Positions 1 through 6,837 of a DNA stretch of 9,412 nucleotides are shown here, piece after piece. Position 1 is the stretch's first letter. Each line of letters opens with the position of its first letter. The notes below the pieces were generated by a model. That model worked only from the letters and a program-made list of their open reading frames with translations, did not search any database and was not told the DNA's origin. The position numbers and the translations under genes were made by a program. The stretch covers positions 1 through 9,412 of the forward strand of contig DATEMK010000572.1 in NCBI GenBank assembly GCA_035275625.1, written 5' to 3'. Origin of the DNA: DATEMK01 sp035275625. GTDB lineage: Bacteria; Bacteroidota; Bacteroidia; AKYH767-A; OLB10.

Positions 1-30
1 TATTAATAATTAAAACTTGATTTCAATTAT

Positions 31-53
31 TAACCGTTAATTGTTAATGGTTA
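31..53. repeat. AT-rich inverted repeat upstream of fabG
   Basis: Two 10-base arms, 31-40 and 44-53, are complementary at 9 of 10 positions around a 3-base spacer. The repeat ends 37 bases before the fabG ATG. It could be an operator, a weak hairpin in the leader, or the tail of an upstream terminator. The sequence does not decide between these, and AT-rich DNA forms such repeats by chance. Confidence 0.35.
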
Positions 54-90
54 TTGATTTTATATAGAAACACAAACCCTCAAATCCATT

Positions 91-837
91 ATGAAACTAC
101 TCGAAGGTAAAACAGCTCTCGTCACCGGTGCATCGCGCGGCATTGGAAGAGGAATTGTATTGAAGCTTGCTGAGCACGGAGCTAACGTTGCTTTTACTTA
201 TCTTTCCTCTCCTGAAAAAGCAGAAGAGCTCGAAAACGAATTAAAGGTGCATAGCATCAAGGCAAAGGCATATCGTTCAGATGCAGCAGATTATAAAGCA
301 GCAGAAGAACTGGCAAATGAAGTTGTTAAAGAATTCGGAACAGTTGATATTGTGGTGAATAATGCGGGCATTACCCGTGACGGGCTGGTGATGCGCATGA
401 GCGAAGAAAATTTTGATGAAGTGATCCGCACCAACCTTAAATCTGTTTTTAATATTACCAAAGCCATTCAGCGGCCCATGCTTAAACAACGCAGCGGTTC
501 CATTATTAATATTACTTCTGTTGTGGGGATAAAAGGAAATGCAGGCCAGGCGAATTATGCAGCGTCAAAAGCGGGAATCATTGGCTTTACAAAATCAGTG
601 GCATTGGAATTAGGATCGCGCAATATCCGGTGCAATGCAGTGGCTCCCGGCTTTATCGGAACGGAGATGACCGCCTCTTTAAACCAGGAGGTTGTGAATG
701 GATGGCTTGATTCTATTCCATTGAAGCGGCTTGGGTCTCCTTCTGAAGTTGCCAACCTGGTTTTGTTTCTTGCTTCCGATCTTTCGGCTTACATAACCGG
801 GCAGGTGATCCATGTGGATGGCGGGATGTTAACTTAA
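91..837 (+). CDS. fabG: 3-oxoacyl-[acyl-carrier-protein] reductase (FabG-type SDR)
   Basis: This is a 248-residue classical short-chain dehydrogenase/reductase, the usual length for FabG. FabG uses NADPH to reduce 3-oxoacyl-ACP to 3-hydroxyacyl-ACP in the cytosolic fatty-acid elongation cycle. All family landmarks are visible: the cofactor loop TGASRGIG (residues 12-19), an acidic residue in SDAAD (D64), NNAG (90-93), and the catalytic tetrad N115, S143, Y156 and K160 (YAASK). A PG motif (186-187) and the C-terminal segment GQVIHVDGG also fit FabG closely. The ATG at 91 places the Rossmann motif at the normal distance from the N-terminus. No acyl carrier protein or other fab gene is adjacent, so it stands outside a fab cluster here. 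Some SDRs of this subgroup act on other 3-oxoacyl or ketone substrates, so the substrate is inferred from family resemblance. Confidence 0.93.
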   Translation: MKLLEGKTALVTGASRGIGRGIVLKLAEHGANVAFTYLSSPEKAEELENELKVHSIKAKAYRSDAADYKAAEELANEVVKEFGTVDIVVNNAGITRDGLVMRMSEENFDEVIRTNLKSVFNITKAIQRPMLKQRSGSIINITSVVGIKGNAGQANYAASKAGIIGFTKSVALELGSRNIRCNAVAPGFIGTEMTASLNQEVVNGWLDSIPLKRLGSPSEVANLVLFLASDLSAYITGQVIHVDGGMLT

Positions 838-860
838 CATATTGATGTTGTTTTGTTTTT
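826..860 (+). terminator. Possible weak terminator after fabG
   Basis: A 15-base perfect palindrome (826-840, 7-base arms around one base) spans the fabG stop codon. A second way to pair uses 836-840 with 845-849. A T-rich run follows (850-860). The stems are short and AT-rich, so termination would be weak. Chance palindromy in AT-rich DNA is possible. Confidence 0.3.
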
Positions 861-961
861 TAATTTGCCTGTAAAAAATCCGATTGTTAACATTGCAGCT
901 TCATAAATTTTAATTCCAACCTGGTTTCCGAAAATATTCTTACCGAAATTCACATCCATAC

Positions 962-2314
962 ATGAAAAAAATCATCCTGACTTTAACTATCCTTATTGTT
1001 TCTGTTTGTTCATTCAGCAAAGAGAAAGCTGTGGCAAAAAAAATTCTCCCCTACCCGGTATTCCAGAAAAAGCTTTCCAACGGGCTGAACGTAGTGACAG
1101 TTCCTTTTGAAAGTCCCGGCATTGCCGCATTTTATATTGTGGTGCGCGTGGGTTCAAGAGAAGAAGTGGAACCCGGCAAAACAGGATTTGCACATTTCTT
1201 TGAGCACATGATGTTTCGCGGAACTGAAAAATATTCCAAAGAAAAATACAGCGAGATTTTAAAATCAATCGGGGCTTCGGCAAACGCAAATACTTCTATT
1301 GACAGAACCGTTTATCACATGACCGGGAATGCAACAAAGCTTGAAAAAATGTTTGAGCTTGAAGCCGACCGCTTCATGCACCTTCAATATTCCATCCAGG
1401 ATTTTAAGACGGAAGCAGGGGCTGTGAAAGGTGAATACACTAAAAATTATGCAAACCCATTGGCAAAACTCTATGAAACCACTTTGGACAAGGCATTTGA
1501 AAAGCACACTTATAAGCACACAACGATGGGTTTCTTTAATGACATTGTTGATATGCCCAACCAGTACGATTATTCCCTTCAATTTTTCAACCGTTTTTAC
1601 AGGCCCGAAAATGCCACCATTATCGTGGTGGGAGATGTAAAGCAGGAAACCGTAAATGCACTTGCGGAAAGTTATTTCGGAGAATGGGAAAAAGGAGATT
1701 TTAAACCTGAAATTCCCAAAGAGCCGTTGCAAAAAGAAACAAAGTTTGTCCACATGCAGGTGCCGAATTTTCCGCCACAGCTTGAACTGAGCTATAAGGC
1801 TCCTCCTTACAGCGATGCTGAAATTGAAGTTGCCGCATTAAATATTCTTGCAGATGTATTGTGCTCTGAGCGTTCTGACCTGTATAAGAAGCTGGTGATT
1901 ACCGAGCAAAAACTCAGGAATTTATCTTCTGATTTCAATCTTGCCCGTGATGAAAATTTATTCCAGTTTGATGCCACGCTGGTAAAAGAAGCAGATATGC
2001 AATATGCAAAAGATGAAATTGTGAAAGCCGTTGAAAAAATAAAGTCTGTTCCGGTGGACGAAAAATATCTCGGTGAAATTAAATCAAGAGCCAAATACAG
2101 CTTTGCCATGCGGATGGACAGCCCGGATGCAATTGCCAATTCACTTGCCGCTTATACCTGGCTTTCCGGTGACCCGGAATCCATAAATCGTTTCTATGCA
2201 CTGATTGACAGGGTGACACCGCAGGATATTTCAAACGCAGCAAAAAAATACCTGGTCAGTTCAGGGCTTACTATTTCTACCATTTCCGGTGCTGCTGAAA
2301 GGACGGTTAAGTAG
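962..2314 (+). CDS. Periplasmic M16 zinc peptidase, catalytic subunit
   Basis: This 450-residue protein has an N-terminal Sec-type signal (about residues 1-20: Lys-Lys, then a hydrophobic stretch). The inverted zinc motif HFFEH lies at 78-82, where E81 would be the catalytic base and H78/H82 zinc ligands. The third ligand is E158 in GEYTKN, at the M16 spacing, and E151 sits seven residues before it. The second half (about 195-440) is the non-catalytic M16 domain. There the segment LYKKLVITEQKLRNLSSDF (about 305-323) lacks the Arg/Tyr pair seen in the partner subunit. A length near 450 matches two-domain bacterial M16B subunits. No lipobox is evident: the cysteine at residue 16 follows Val. 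The gene is 72 bp upstream of a second M16 gene on the same strand, so the products probably form a heteromer that degrades peptides in the periplasm. The substrate is unknown. Confidence 0.9.
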   Translation: MKKIILTLTILIVSVCSFSKEKAVAKKILPYPVFQKKLSNGLNVVTVPFESPGIAAFYIVVRVGSREEVEPGKTGFAHFFEHMMFRGTEKYSKEKYSEILKSIGASANANTSIDRTVYHMTGNATKLEKMFELEADRFMHLQYSIQDFKTEAGAVKGEYTKNYANPLAKLYETTLDKAFEKHTYKHTTMGFFNDIVDMPNQYDYSLQFFNRFYRPENATIIVVGDVKQETVNALAESYFGEWEKGDFKPEIPKEPLQKETKFVHMQVPNFPPQLELSYKAPPYSDAEIEVAALNILADVLCSERSDLYKKLVITEQKLRNLSSDFNLARDENLFQFDATLVKEADMQYAKDEIVKAVEKIKSVPVDEKYLGEIKSRAKYSFAMRMDSPDAIANSLAAYTWLSGDPESINRFYALIDRVTPQDISNAAKKYLVSSGLTISTISGAAERTVK

Positions 2315-2386
2315 AAAGCAGAAAGCAGAAAACAATAATGATAATTTATCCGCAAGAATAAAATTTAAAAAAATAAAACTTCATAA

Positions 2387-3952
2387 ATGAAAACCCAGCA
2401 TAAAAATATTTACGGTCTGCTTCTTATCTCTTACTTCCTGCTTCTGGCTTCTTTTTCCACAGCCCAGGAAGTTGTCGAATTAACACTGCCCAAGTCAGAA
2501 AAAATCATTGTAAAGCTAATGTTCCGCAATGGCTCGGTATGTGATCCGCAAGGGAAAGACGGGCTTACCTACCTTACCGCTAACATGATTACCGAAGGCG
2601 GAACAAAAGATAAGACAAGCACCGAGATCAAAGATTTTATTTACCCCATGGCCGCGAATTATTATTCAGCTGTTGATAAAGAAGTGGCGATGTTCACCTT
2701 TGAGTTTCACAAAGATTTTACGGATCAGTTTTACGCCATTTTGAAAGGGCTTATGCTTACTCCCCGGTTTGCCGAAGATGATTTTAAACGTGTAAAATCA
2801 AACCAGCAGAATTACGTGGACCAGGTTATCAAATCCTCTTCTGATGAAGAATACAGCAAAAAAGCGCTGGAAGATTTTCTTTTCCGGGGCACCGCTTACC
2901 AGCACATGATCCAGGGAACTTCTGAGGGTGTGAAAGCTATCACGCTGGAAGATGTGAAAAACCAGTACGCTAAATATTTTACATCAAAAAACCTGCTGAT
3001 CGGGGTTGCAGGAAATTATTCACCTGAATTTTTAAAACGGCTTCAGTCGGATATGAACCAATTATCACCGGCTGCCCCGCAGCTTCCCGCACCTGCACTT
3101 GCGCGCACTCCTGATGGAATTAATGTTGAAATTATTTCAAAAGATGAAGCCCTCGGCTCCGCCATCTTTATGGGATTTCCGCTTGACATGACAAGAAAGA
3201 ATGATGAATTCGCTCCATTGATGATTGCCAATTCATGGTTAGGCGAGCACCGCAAATCGTATTCGCGCCTGTACCAGAAAATCCGCGAACAGCGCTCCAT
3301 GAATTACGGTGATTATTCTTATATTGAATGGTACAATAACGGTGGACAGAATATGCTGCCGCAGCCCGGCTTTCCCCGCACATCAAATTATTTTTCCGTT
3401 TGGATTCGTCCCGTGCAAACGGCAAAAGGATTGCTCGGGCAATACAAAGAGCTGGAAGGAATAAAAACAGGCCATGCGCACTTTGCTATCAGGATGGCAA
3501 TCCGTGAAATGGATCAGCTCGTTACTAACGGGATGAGCAAAGAAGATTTTGACCTTACTAAAACATTTTTGCGCTCTTATATAAAGTTATATATACAGAC
3601 CCCTGCAAAACAACTTGGTTTCCTGATGGACAGCCGTTTTTACGGGCGCAAAGATTATATTTCGGAAATGGACGCACTGCTCGAAAAAACAACTTTGCAG
3701 GATGTGAACAGCGTGATGAAAAAATACTGGCAGACAAAAAACATTTTTGTCACTATAGTAACTGATAAATCAGAATCCGAAGAGCTGGCAAAAAGCCTGC
3801 GCGAAAATACCCTCTCCCCTATGAGCTATTCTAATTCATTAAAAGCTGTGCTTACGCCCGAAATAACCCAGGAAGACACTGAAGTTGCAAAATACCCGCT
3901 GAATGTGAAGAAGGTGGATATTGTTAATTCGAAGGATATGTTTTTGAAATAG
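2387..3952 (+). CDS. M16-family partner subunit without the zinc site
   Basis: This 521-residue protein has a signal peptide (hydrophobic 10-22, likely cleavage after the Ala-Gln at 26-27). It aligns with the M16 fold, but the zinc motif is gone: by alignment of KTGFAHFFEHM with KDGLTYLTANM, the two His and the Glu are replaced by Y62, A65 and N66. The C-terminal domain carries RLYQKIREQRSMNYGDYSY (about 294-312), with R303 and Y307 in the position of the R/Y pair known from non-catalytic M16B subunits, where it helps bind substrate. The gene follows the HxxEH subunit by 72 bp with no obvious terminator between, so co-transcription is likely. The protein is about 70 residues longer than its partner; the extra length is partly in the C-terminal tail. 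The role as an inactive partner is inferred from family knowledge. Independent zinc peptidase activity is not expected. Confidence 0.85.
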   Translation: MKTQHKNIYGLLLISYFLLLASFSTAQEVVELTLPKSEKIIVKLMFRNGSVCDPQGKDGLTYLTANMITEGGTKDKTSTEIKDFIYPMAANYYSAVDKEVAMFTFEFHKDFTDQFYAILKGLMLTPRFAEDDFKRVKSNQQNYVDQVIKSSSDEEYSKKALEDFLFRGTAYQHMIQGTSEGVKAITLEDVKNQYAKYFTSKNLLIGVAGNYSPEFLKRLQSDMNQLSPAAPQLPAPALARTPDGINVEIISKDEALGSAIFMGFPLDMTRKNDEFAPLMIANSWLGEHRKSYSRLYQKIREQRSMNYGDYSYIEWYNNGGQNMLPQPGFPRTSNYFSVWIRPVQTAKGLLGQYKELEGIKTGHAHFAIRMAIREMDQLVTNGMSKEDFDLTKTFLRSYIKLYIQTPAKQLGFLMDSRFYGRKDYISEMDALLEKTTLQDVNSVMKKYWQTKNIFVTIVTDKSESEELAKSLRENTLSPMSYSNSLKAVLTPEITQEDTEVAKYPLNVKKVDIVNSKDMFLK

Positions 3953-3963
3953 AAGGAACATCG

Positions 3964-4205
3964 GCACCGAAGAGGTTTCAAACCAATGGTGTCCGAAAAG
4001 CGATTTTTTCATATTTCGTCCCTGACGGGACTTTTGAATTACCAATCAAACTATTACTATCAATATTTTGTGCCTAAGGCACATTACTGCGAATCCCATA
4101 GGGATTTAATATTGGTAGAAAAAAAAATACGATTTGCTTTGAAAGTCCCGTCAGGGACGAAATATAAATCTTTTAGGACACCATTGGTTTGAAATCCTTC
4201 GGGGC
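3964..4205. repeat. Nested inverted-repeat element (REPIN/MITE-like)
   Basis: A 242-bp non-coding element fills the gap between two convergent genes. The outer arms 3964-3994 and 4176-4205 are inverted repeats with a 19-base exact core (3976-3994 with 4176-4194). The inner arms 4011-4034 and 4142-4165 are a 24-base exact inverted repeat. Each inner arm is itself a hairpin: GTCCC/GGGAC around four bases at 4018-4031 and again at 4145-4158. The central loop holds two more hairpins, a 6-bp stem at 4069-4083 and an AATCCC/GGGATT stem at 4092-4106. These are nested within a near-match of 4059-4068 with 4108-4117. Two self-palindromic units in inverted orientation is the design of REPINs mobilised by RAYT (TnpA-REP) transposases, but no transposase is present here. 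No target-site duplication is clear. It could also serve as a bidirectional terminator. Confidence 0.8.
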
Positions 4206-4211
4206 ATATAG

Positions 4212-5561
4212 TCACTTAGCTTCTCCTAACATGAAACTAAAGTCTGCTTTTGCCTTTGTCCCCGAAATACCCGCTACATAATGACATCCCATACAGCTTG
4301 CGCTGATTCCCGGTGCAAATGGATGGTAGAGGCTGTCTTCATAATACTGCTGATCAATTCTTAATTTATAACCCCCGTAAGATGGCGGATTGGGGCCTTG
4401 AACATACGTTTCCTGGACGGAATTTGCCAGAAACAATGGGGTCATCTTCTCAAATGCCAGCCATTGTGTGCTTACAAGCTGATAATTTGCCCACACCGAT
4501 CCTTTCAAAAGAGATTGAAATTGCTGGTTCAGGGTATCTGCAAACGGGTCCTGGATAGGGTTTATCCTGGTTACCTGGGTTGGCGAATCAAGAGGCATTC
4601 CGGTGGAGTCTAACTCCTTGAAATTACTGCCTGTCAGGGGGACGTTAGCCGGACAGTCAGTGCAAGCAGGATTATAAAATGATTTTGTAAGATTATCAAC
4701 CTGCTCGAAAGTTGACCAAACCCAGTTACCCTGGGTAGGGGTCTTGTGTGCGATATGTAATCCAACCAGTCCCAGCGTTACAGGATTTTCACCGGGACTC
4801 GGATCTTCTGAATCATCATTGTACACAATTGCCCTGATCCTGTAGAACCTTGTGGTATCATCTCCTTTACCGAGCACTTTCCAGGCTGCCTTGAACTCCA
4901 TTGCACCAACAGGGCCATAGCTTGTAGGACCGGATGGCATAGTGATCGTACAATCCTTAACAAACTTTTGCTGGCCGATTTTATCCCATAATGAATTAGT
5001 CATAATATATTTATATTCATCCTCATTCATACGCACTTCGTACCTGGCAAACCGCCCGTTCTGATCTACTAACGGTCCTCCGACTGCCTCATCAAGATCA
5101 TGAGGAGATTTTGAGTTACGATAGATGAAACGATATACCGCTGTTTGCTTTGCAAGGTCCTGAACTTTTTGGGGAAGCCTTTTAAAACCATTTCTCCTAT
5201 TTCCATTCGTGCACCAATTGTCAGGTGTGTCAGATGCAGCAACAAAAACCTCGTCACTGGAAAGGTATGTTTCCCAAACCACGGGGCCTTTGCCGGAGAG
5301 AATGCTCATTCCCTTACCGGTATCGGGTCCGCAATTATTAATATCGGCAGGCCAGTTCATAGCAATAAAAGTTTGCCATGAAAACAGGTCGGCATCCTTT
5401 TGTGTGAGAGCCGCAAGATCGGTGGGCATGATGGCATATTTATTTGTAATGCTTTCCCCGCTGCTGCCGGGAGGTTCTGAAGAACATCCGGAGGTTGTAA
5501 AAAGTACATTTGCATATACAATAGTTATCACAAGGCATAGTATTAGTAAAGTATTTTTCAT
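4212..5561 (-). CDS. Putative lipoprotein with C-terminal c-type heme site
   Basis: This 449-residue envelope protein starts with a hydrophobic signal (about residues 4-21) ending in TTSGC, a plausible though imperfect lipobox with C26 as the lipidated residue. The Ser/Gly/Pro-rich stretch after it looks like a linker. Near the C-terminus, CMGCH (423-427) is a classic CxxCH site for covalent heme c; H427 would be one axial ligand. The distal ligand is not obvious (M444 or an upstream His are candidates). The large N-terminal part has conserved-looking Trp-rich motifs: FSWQTFIAMNWP (60-71), VVWETY (94-99), GAMEFKAAWKVL (219-230), GLHIAHKT with NWVWSTFEQVDN (267-290), and ANYQLVSTQW (358-367). 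I recall similar Trp-rich proteins with one C-terminal heme site but know no established function. It is monocistronic, convergent with the M16 pair, and its stop lies 7 bp from the repeat element. An electron-transfer or redox-enzyme role is inferred only from the heme site. Confidence 0.8.
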   Translation of the reverse strand: MKNTLLILCLVITIVYANVLFTTSGCSSEPPGSSGESITNKYAIMPTDLAALTQKDADLFSWQTFIAMNWPADINNCGPDTGKGMSILSGKGPVVWETYLSSDEVFVAASDTPDNWCTNGNRRNGFKRLPQKVQDLAKQTAVYRFIYRNSKSPHDLDEAVGGPLVDQNGRFARYEVRMNEDEYKYIMTNSLWDKIGQQKFVKDCTITMPSGPTSYGPVGAMEFKAAWKVLGKGDDTTRFYRIRAIVYNDDSEDPSPGENPVTLGLVGLHIAHKTPTQGNWVWSTFEQVDNLTKSFYNPACTDCPANVPLTGSNFKELDSTGMPLDSPTQVTRINPIQDPFADTLNQQFQSLLKGSVWANYQLVSTQWLAFEKMTPLFLANSVQETYVQGPNPPSYGGYKLRIDQQYYEDSLYHPFAPGISASCMGCHYVAGISGTKAKADFSFMLGEAK

Positions 5562-5813
5562 AGTTATATGATTTTATTTTTTTGCCTACTCTAAACCGGT
5601 TTTCGGCTGTCCCCGTTGTATGCTTGTCAAAAAGAGGGCGAAAATTAAAATATTCAGTTGATATATCCAGTTGCGGGTTTTACGTAGTTTAAGGCACTTG
5701 CCGGTGAATCGTTCACGCGCTATCATACAACTTCAAAGGGTACGAGAAAAGTATATTCAATGTCAAAGATCAGATTGTTGAGACACACAAACTGAAGCAG
5801 AAAAAAGTTTGAG
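5562..5813. other. Intergenic region upstream of the heme lipoprotein gene
   Basis: These 252 bases separate the start of the heme lipoprotein gene from the stop of the T9SS remnant; both are on the minus strand. The region must hold the promoter of the lipoprotein gene, but no good Bacteroidota -33/-7 match stands out. A perfect 10-base palindrome (AAACCGGTTT, 5593-5602) lies about 32 bases before the start codon and could be an operator. No coding region was found. Confidence 0.5.
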
Positions 5814-6497
5814 TTAGTCTTTCACAACCTTTCCTTTCTTAATCACTCCCTTTTTGTTTCTCACTTCATATATGTAAATTCCTTTTGCAAACCCGGCTGT
5901 ATTTAATGACACTGTATGAATAAATGTTTGTTGCAATAGTTTTTGCAATGTTATTTCATAAAAAATAACTTCTGATGACTCATAATCATTTGTCCGGATA
6001 TCAATTCTATCGGAAAACGGATTTGGAAATACGACAGATTCTTCTCTCTTTTTAAATTCAGGAATGGCAACATTTACCGGCTGACCAAGTTTAGCTGTAA
6101 AAAGACCCTGGAAAGGTGTCGTTAGAGTATCGTGTCCAAAAACTATATAAGGATTAGCAAAATATCCCGTTACATAAATATTATTGGAATTGTCTGAACT
6201 AACACCGGTTATCATGTCATCAAAAAGACTGCCTGTACTTTTACTCCAGAGAACATTACCATTTTGATCATATTCAACTATAAAAACGTCAGCGTAATCG
6301 GGACCCGCAGCGGTATGGTTTATTAAAATATTTGAACCGCCAAAATTTATCGTATCACTTGTAAAATAACCGGCAATGCATGTTTTCCCCGAATTATCAT
6401 TAAGCATTCCCAGCGGTATTCCTGCGGAATTGCTATCTGCACTTCTCGCCCAAAGTACGGTTCCATCCGTGTCAAATTTTACAATAAAAGGATCGTA
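5814..6497 (-). pseudogene. 5'-truncated T9SS-sorted secreted repeat protein
   Basis: This is the 3' part of a secreted Bacteroidota protein. The first in-frame ATG (at 6407) would give 197 residues with no signal peptide, but family-like coding clearly continues upstream of it: DPFIVKFDTDGTVLWARS is encoded at about 6494-6441. This matches DVFIVEYDQNGNVLWSKS further in (starting at residue 40 counted from the ATG). So at least two SBBP-like beta-propeller repeats of roughly 60 residues are present, each ending in an (A/T)GYF-type strand. Beyond about 6497 the similarity stops, and an in-frame TAA lies at 6555-6557 with no start codon between. The C-terminus (about 125-197) is a type A T9SS sorting domain: VVFPNP, a GIYIYEV strand and a Lys-rich end (KKGKVVKD). 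Such proteins need an N-terminal Sec signal to reach T9SS, so this copy should not be exported. An assembly error or upstream frameshift is a less likely alternative. Confidence 0.75.
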
Positions 6498-6562
6498 AAA
6501 ACAGGCAAATATTTTGAGGAATTGCGGACTGAGAAAAACCTGATCACAGGCAGATTATGCCA

Positions 6563-6594
6563 AACCCAGCAGGTGCTTCGCGACCTGCCGGGTT
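6563..6594. repeat. 12-bp palindrome with 8-base loop (REP-like)
   Basis: Arms 6563-6574 and 6583-6594 (AACCCAGCAGGT and ACCTGCCGGGTT) are complementary at 11 of 12 positions around the loop GCTTCGCG. In RNA from the minus strand the one mismatch becomes a G-U pair, giving a full 12-bp stem. It is GC-rich inside AT-rich DNA and has no T-run on either side, so it is a poor Rho-independent terminator. It looks like an interspersed palindromic unit, unrelated in sequence to the element at 3964-4205. Confidence 0.75.
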
Positions 6595-6754
6595 GTGGGC
6601 TGCATATTTACTGTTACAGGATTCTGACGCAAGGAGTTTTATTAATTCAAACCCATCGCTGGGGGGCAGGAACAAAAATTGTATCACATTCTTAATTCCC
6701 CAACCGGTTATGACAACTAAAAACAACTCAGCAATTAACAATTCAACAATATAA

Positions 6755-6778
6755 CAATATATCAATATATCAATATAT
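6755..6778. repeat. Three perfect tandem copies of CAATATAT
   Basis: The octamer occurs three times without interruption, preceded by related units (CAATATAA) and followed by CAATTCAA. It lies 60-83 bases before the ATG of the DUF5723-like gene. Copy number could vary by slippage and change promoter spacing, but nothing in one sequence shows that it does. Confidence 0.7.
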
Positions 6779-6837
6779 CAATTCAACAACTTTTCAACAA
6801 ACACAACACTTTCAGCGATTTATCGTATATTTATCAA

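Larger units (their letters stand above)
6558..6837. other. Non-coding region with palindrome and tandem repeats
   Basis: These 280 bases lie between the broken end of the T9SS remnant and the DUF5723-like gene, which are divergently oriented. Short open frames exist on both strands but have no recognisable domain or codon character, and I treat them as non-coding. The region contains a 12-bp palindrome (6563-6594) and, further on, an AT-rich stretch full of CAA and CAATATAT units, typical of Bacteroidota promoter regions. TATATTTA at 6826-6833 is a near match to the -7 consensus TAnnTTTG, but it lies only 4 bases from the ATG and would give an almost leaderless transcript. I place little weight on it. 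Confidence 0.5.

Noticed and set aside
860..867. TTAATTTG as a Bacteroidota -7 promoter element for the M16 operon
   Set aside because: It matches TAnnTTTG at seven of eight positions, but the nearest TTG upstream gives a spacer of about 15 instead of about 19 bases, and T-rich DNA here produces such matches easily.
1265..1753. Minus-strand open frame of 162 codons inside the first M16 gene
   Set aside because: It is antisense to a well-supported gene with catalytic motifs, and its translation shows no family resemblance.
4070..4106. Adjacent small hairpins read as a CRISPR-like or attachment-site array
   Set aside because: The two hairpins differ in sequence and there is no repeat-spacer periodicity or neighbouring integrase or cas gene. 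They belong to the internal structure of the nested element.
3986..4192. Plus-strand open frame of 68 codons inside the nested repeat element
   Set aside because: It lies almost entirely in inverted-repeat sequence, and the arms dictate its composition. No start signal or known domain is seen.
6544..6765. Open frames of 65-73 codons on both strands around the palindrome
   Set aside because: They have no recognisable domain, overlap each other and the palindrome, and include low-complexity AT-rich sequence. The reading through the palindrome (NPAGREAPAG) is explained by the repeat itself.
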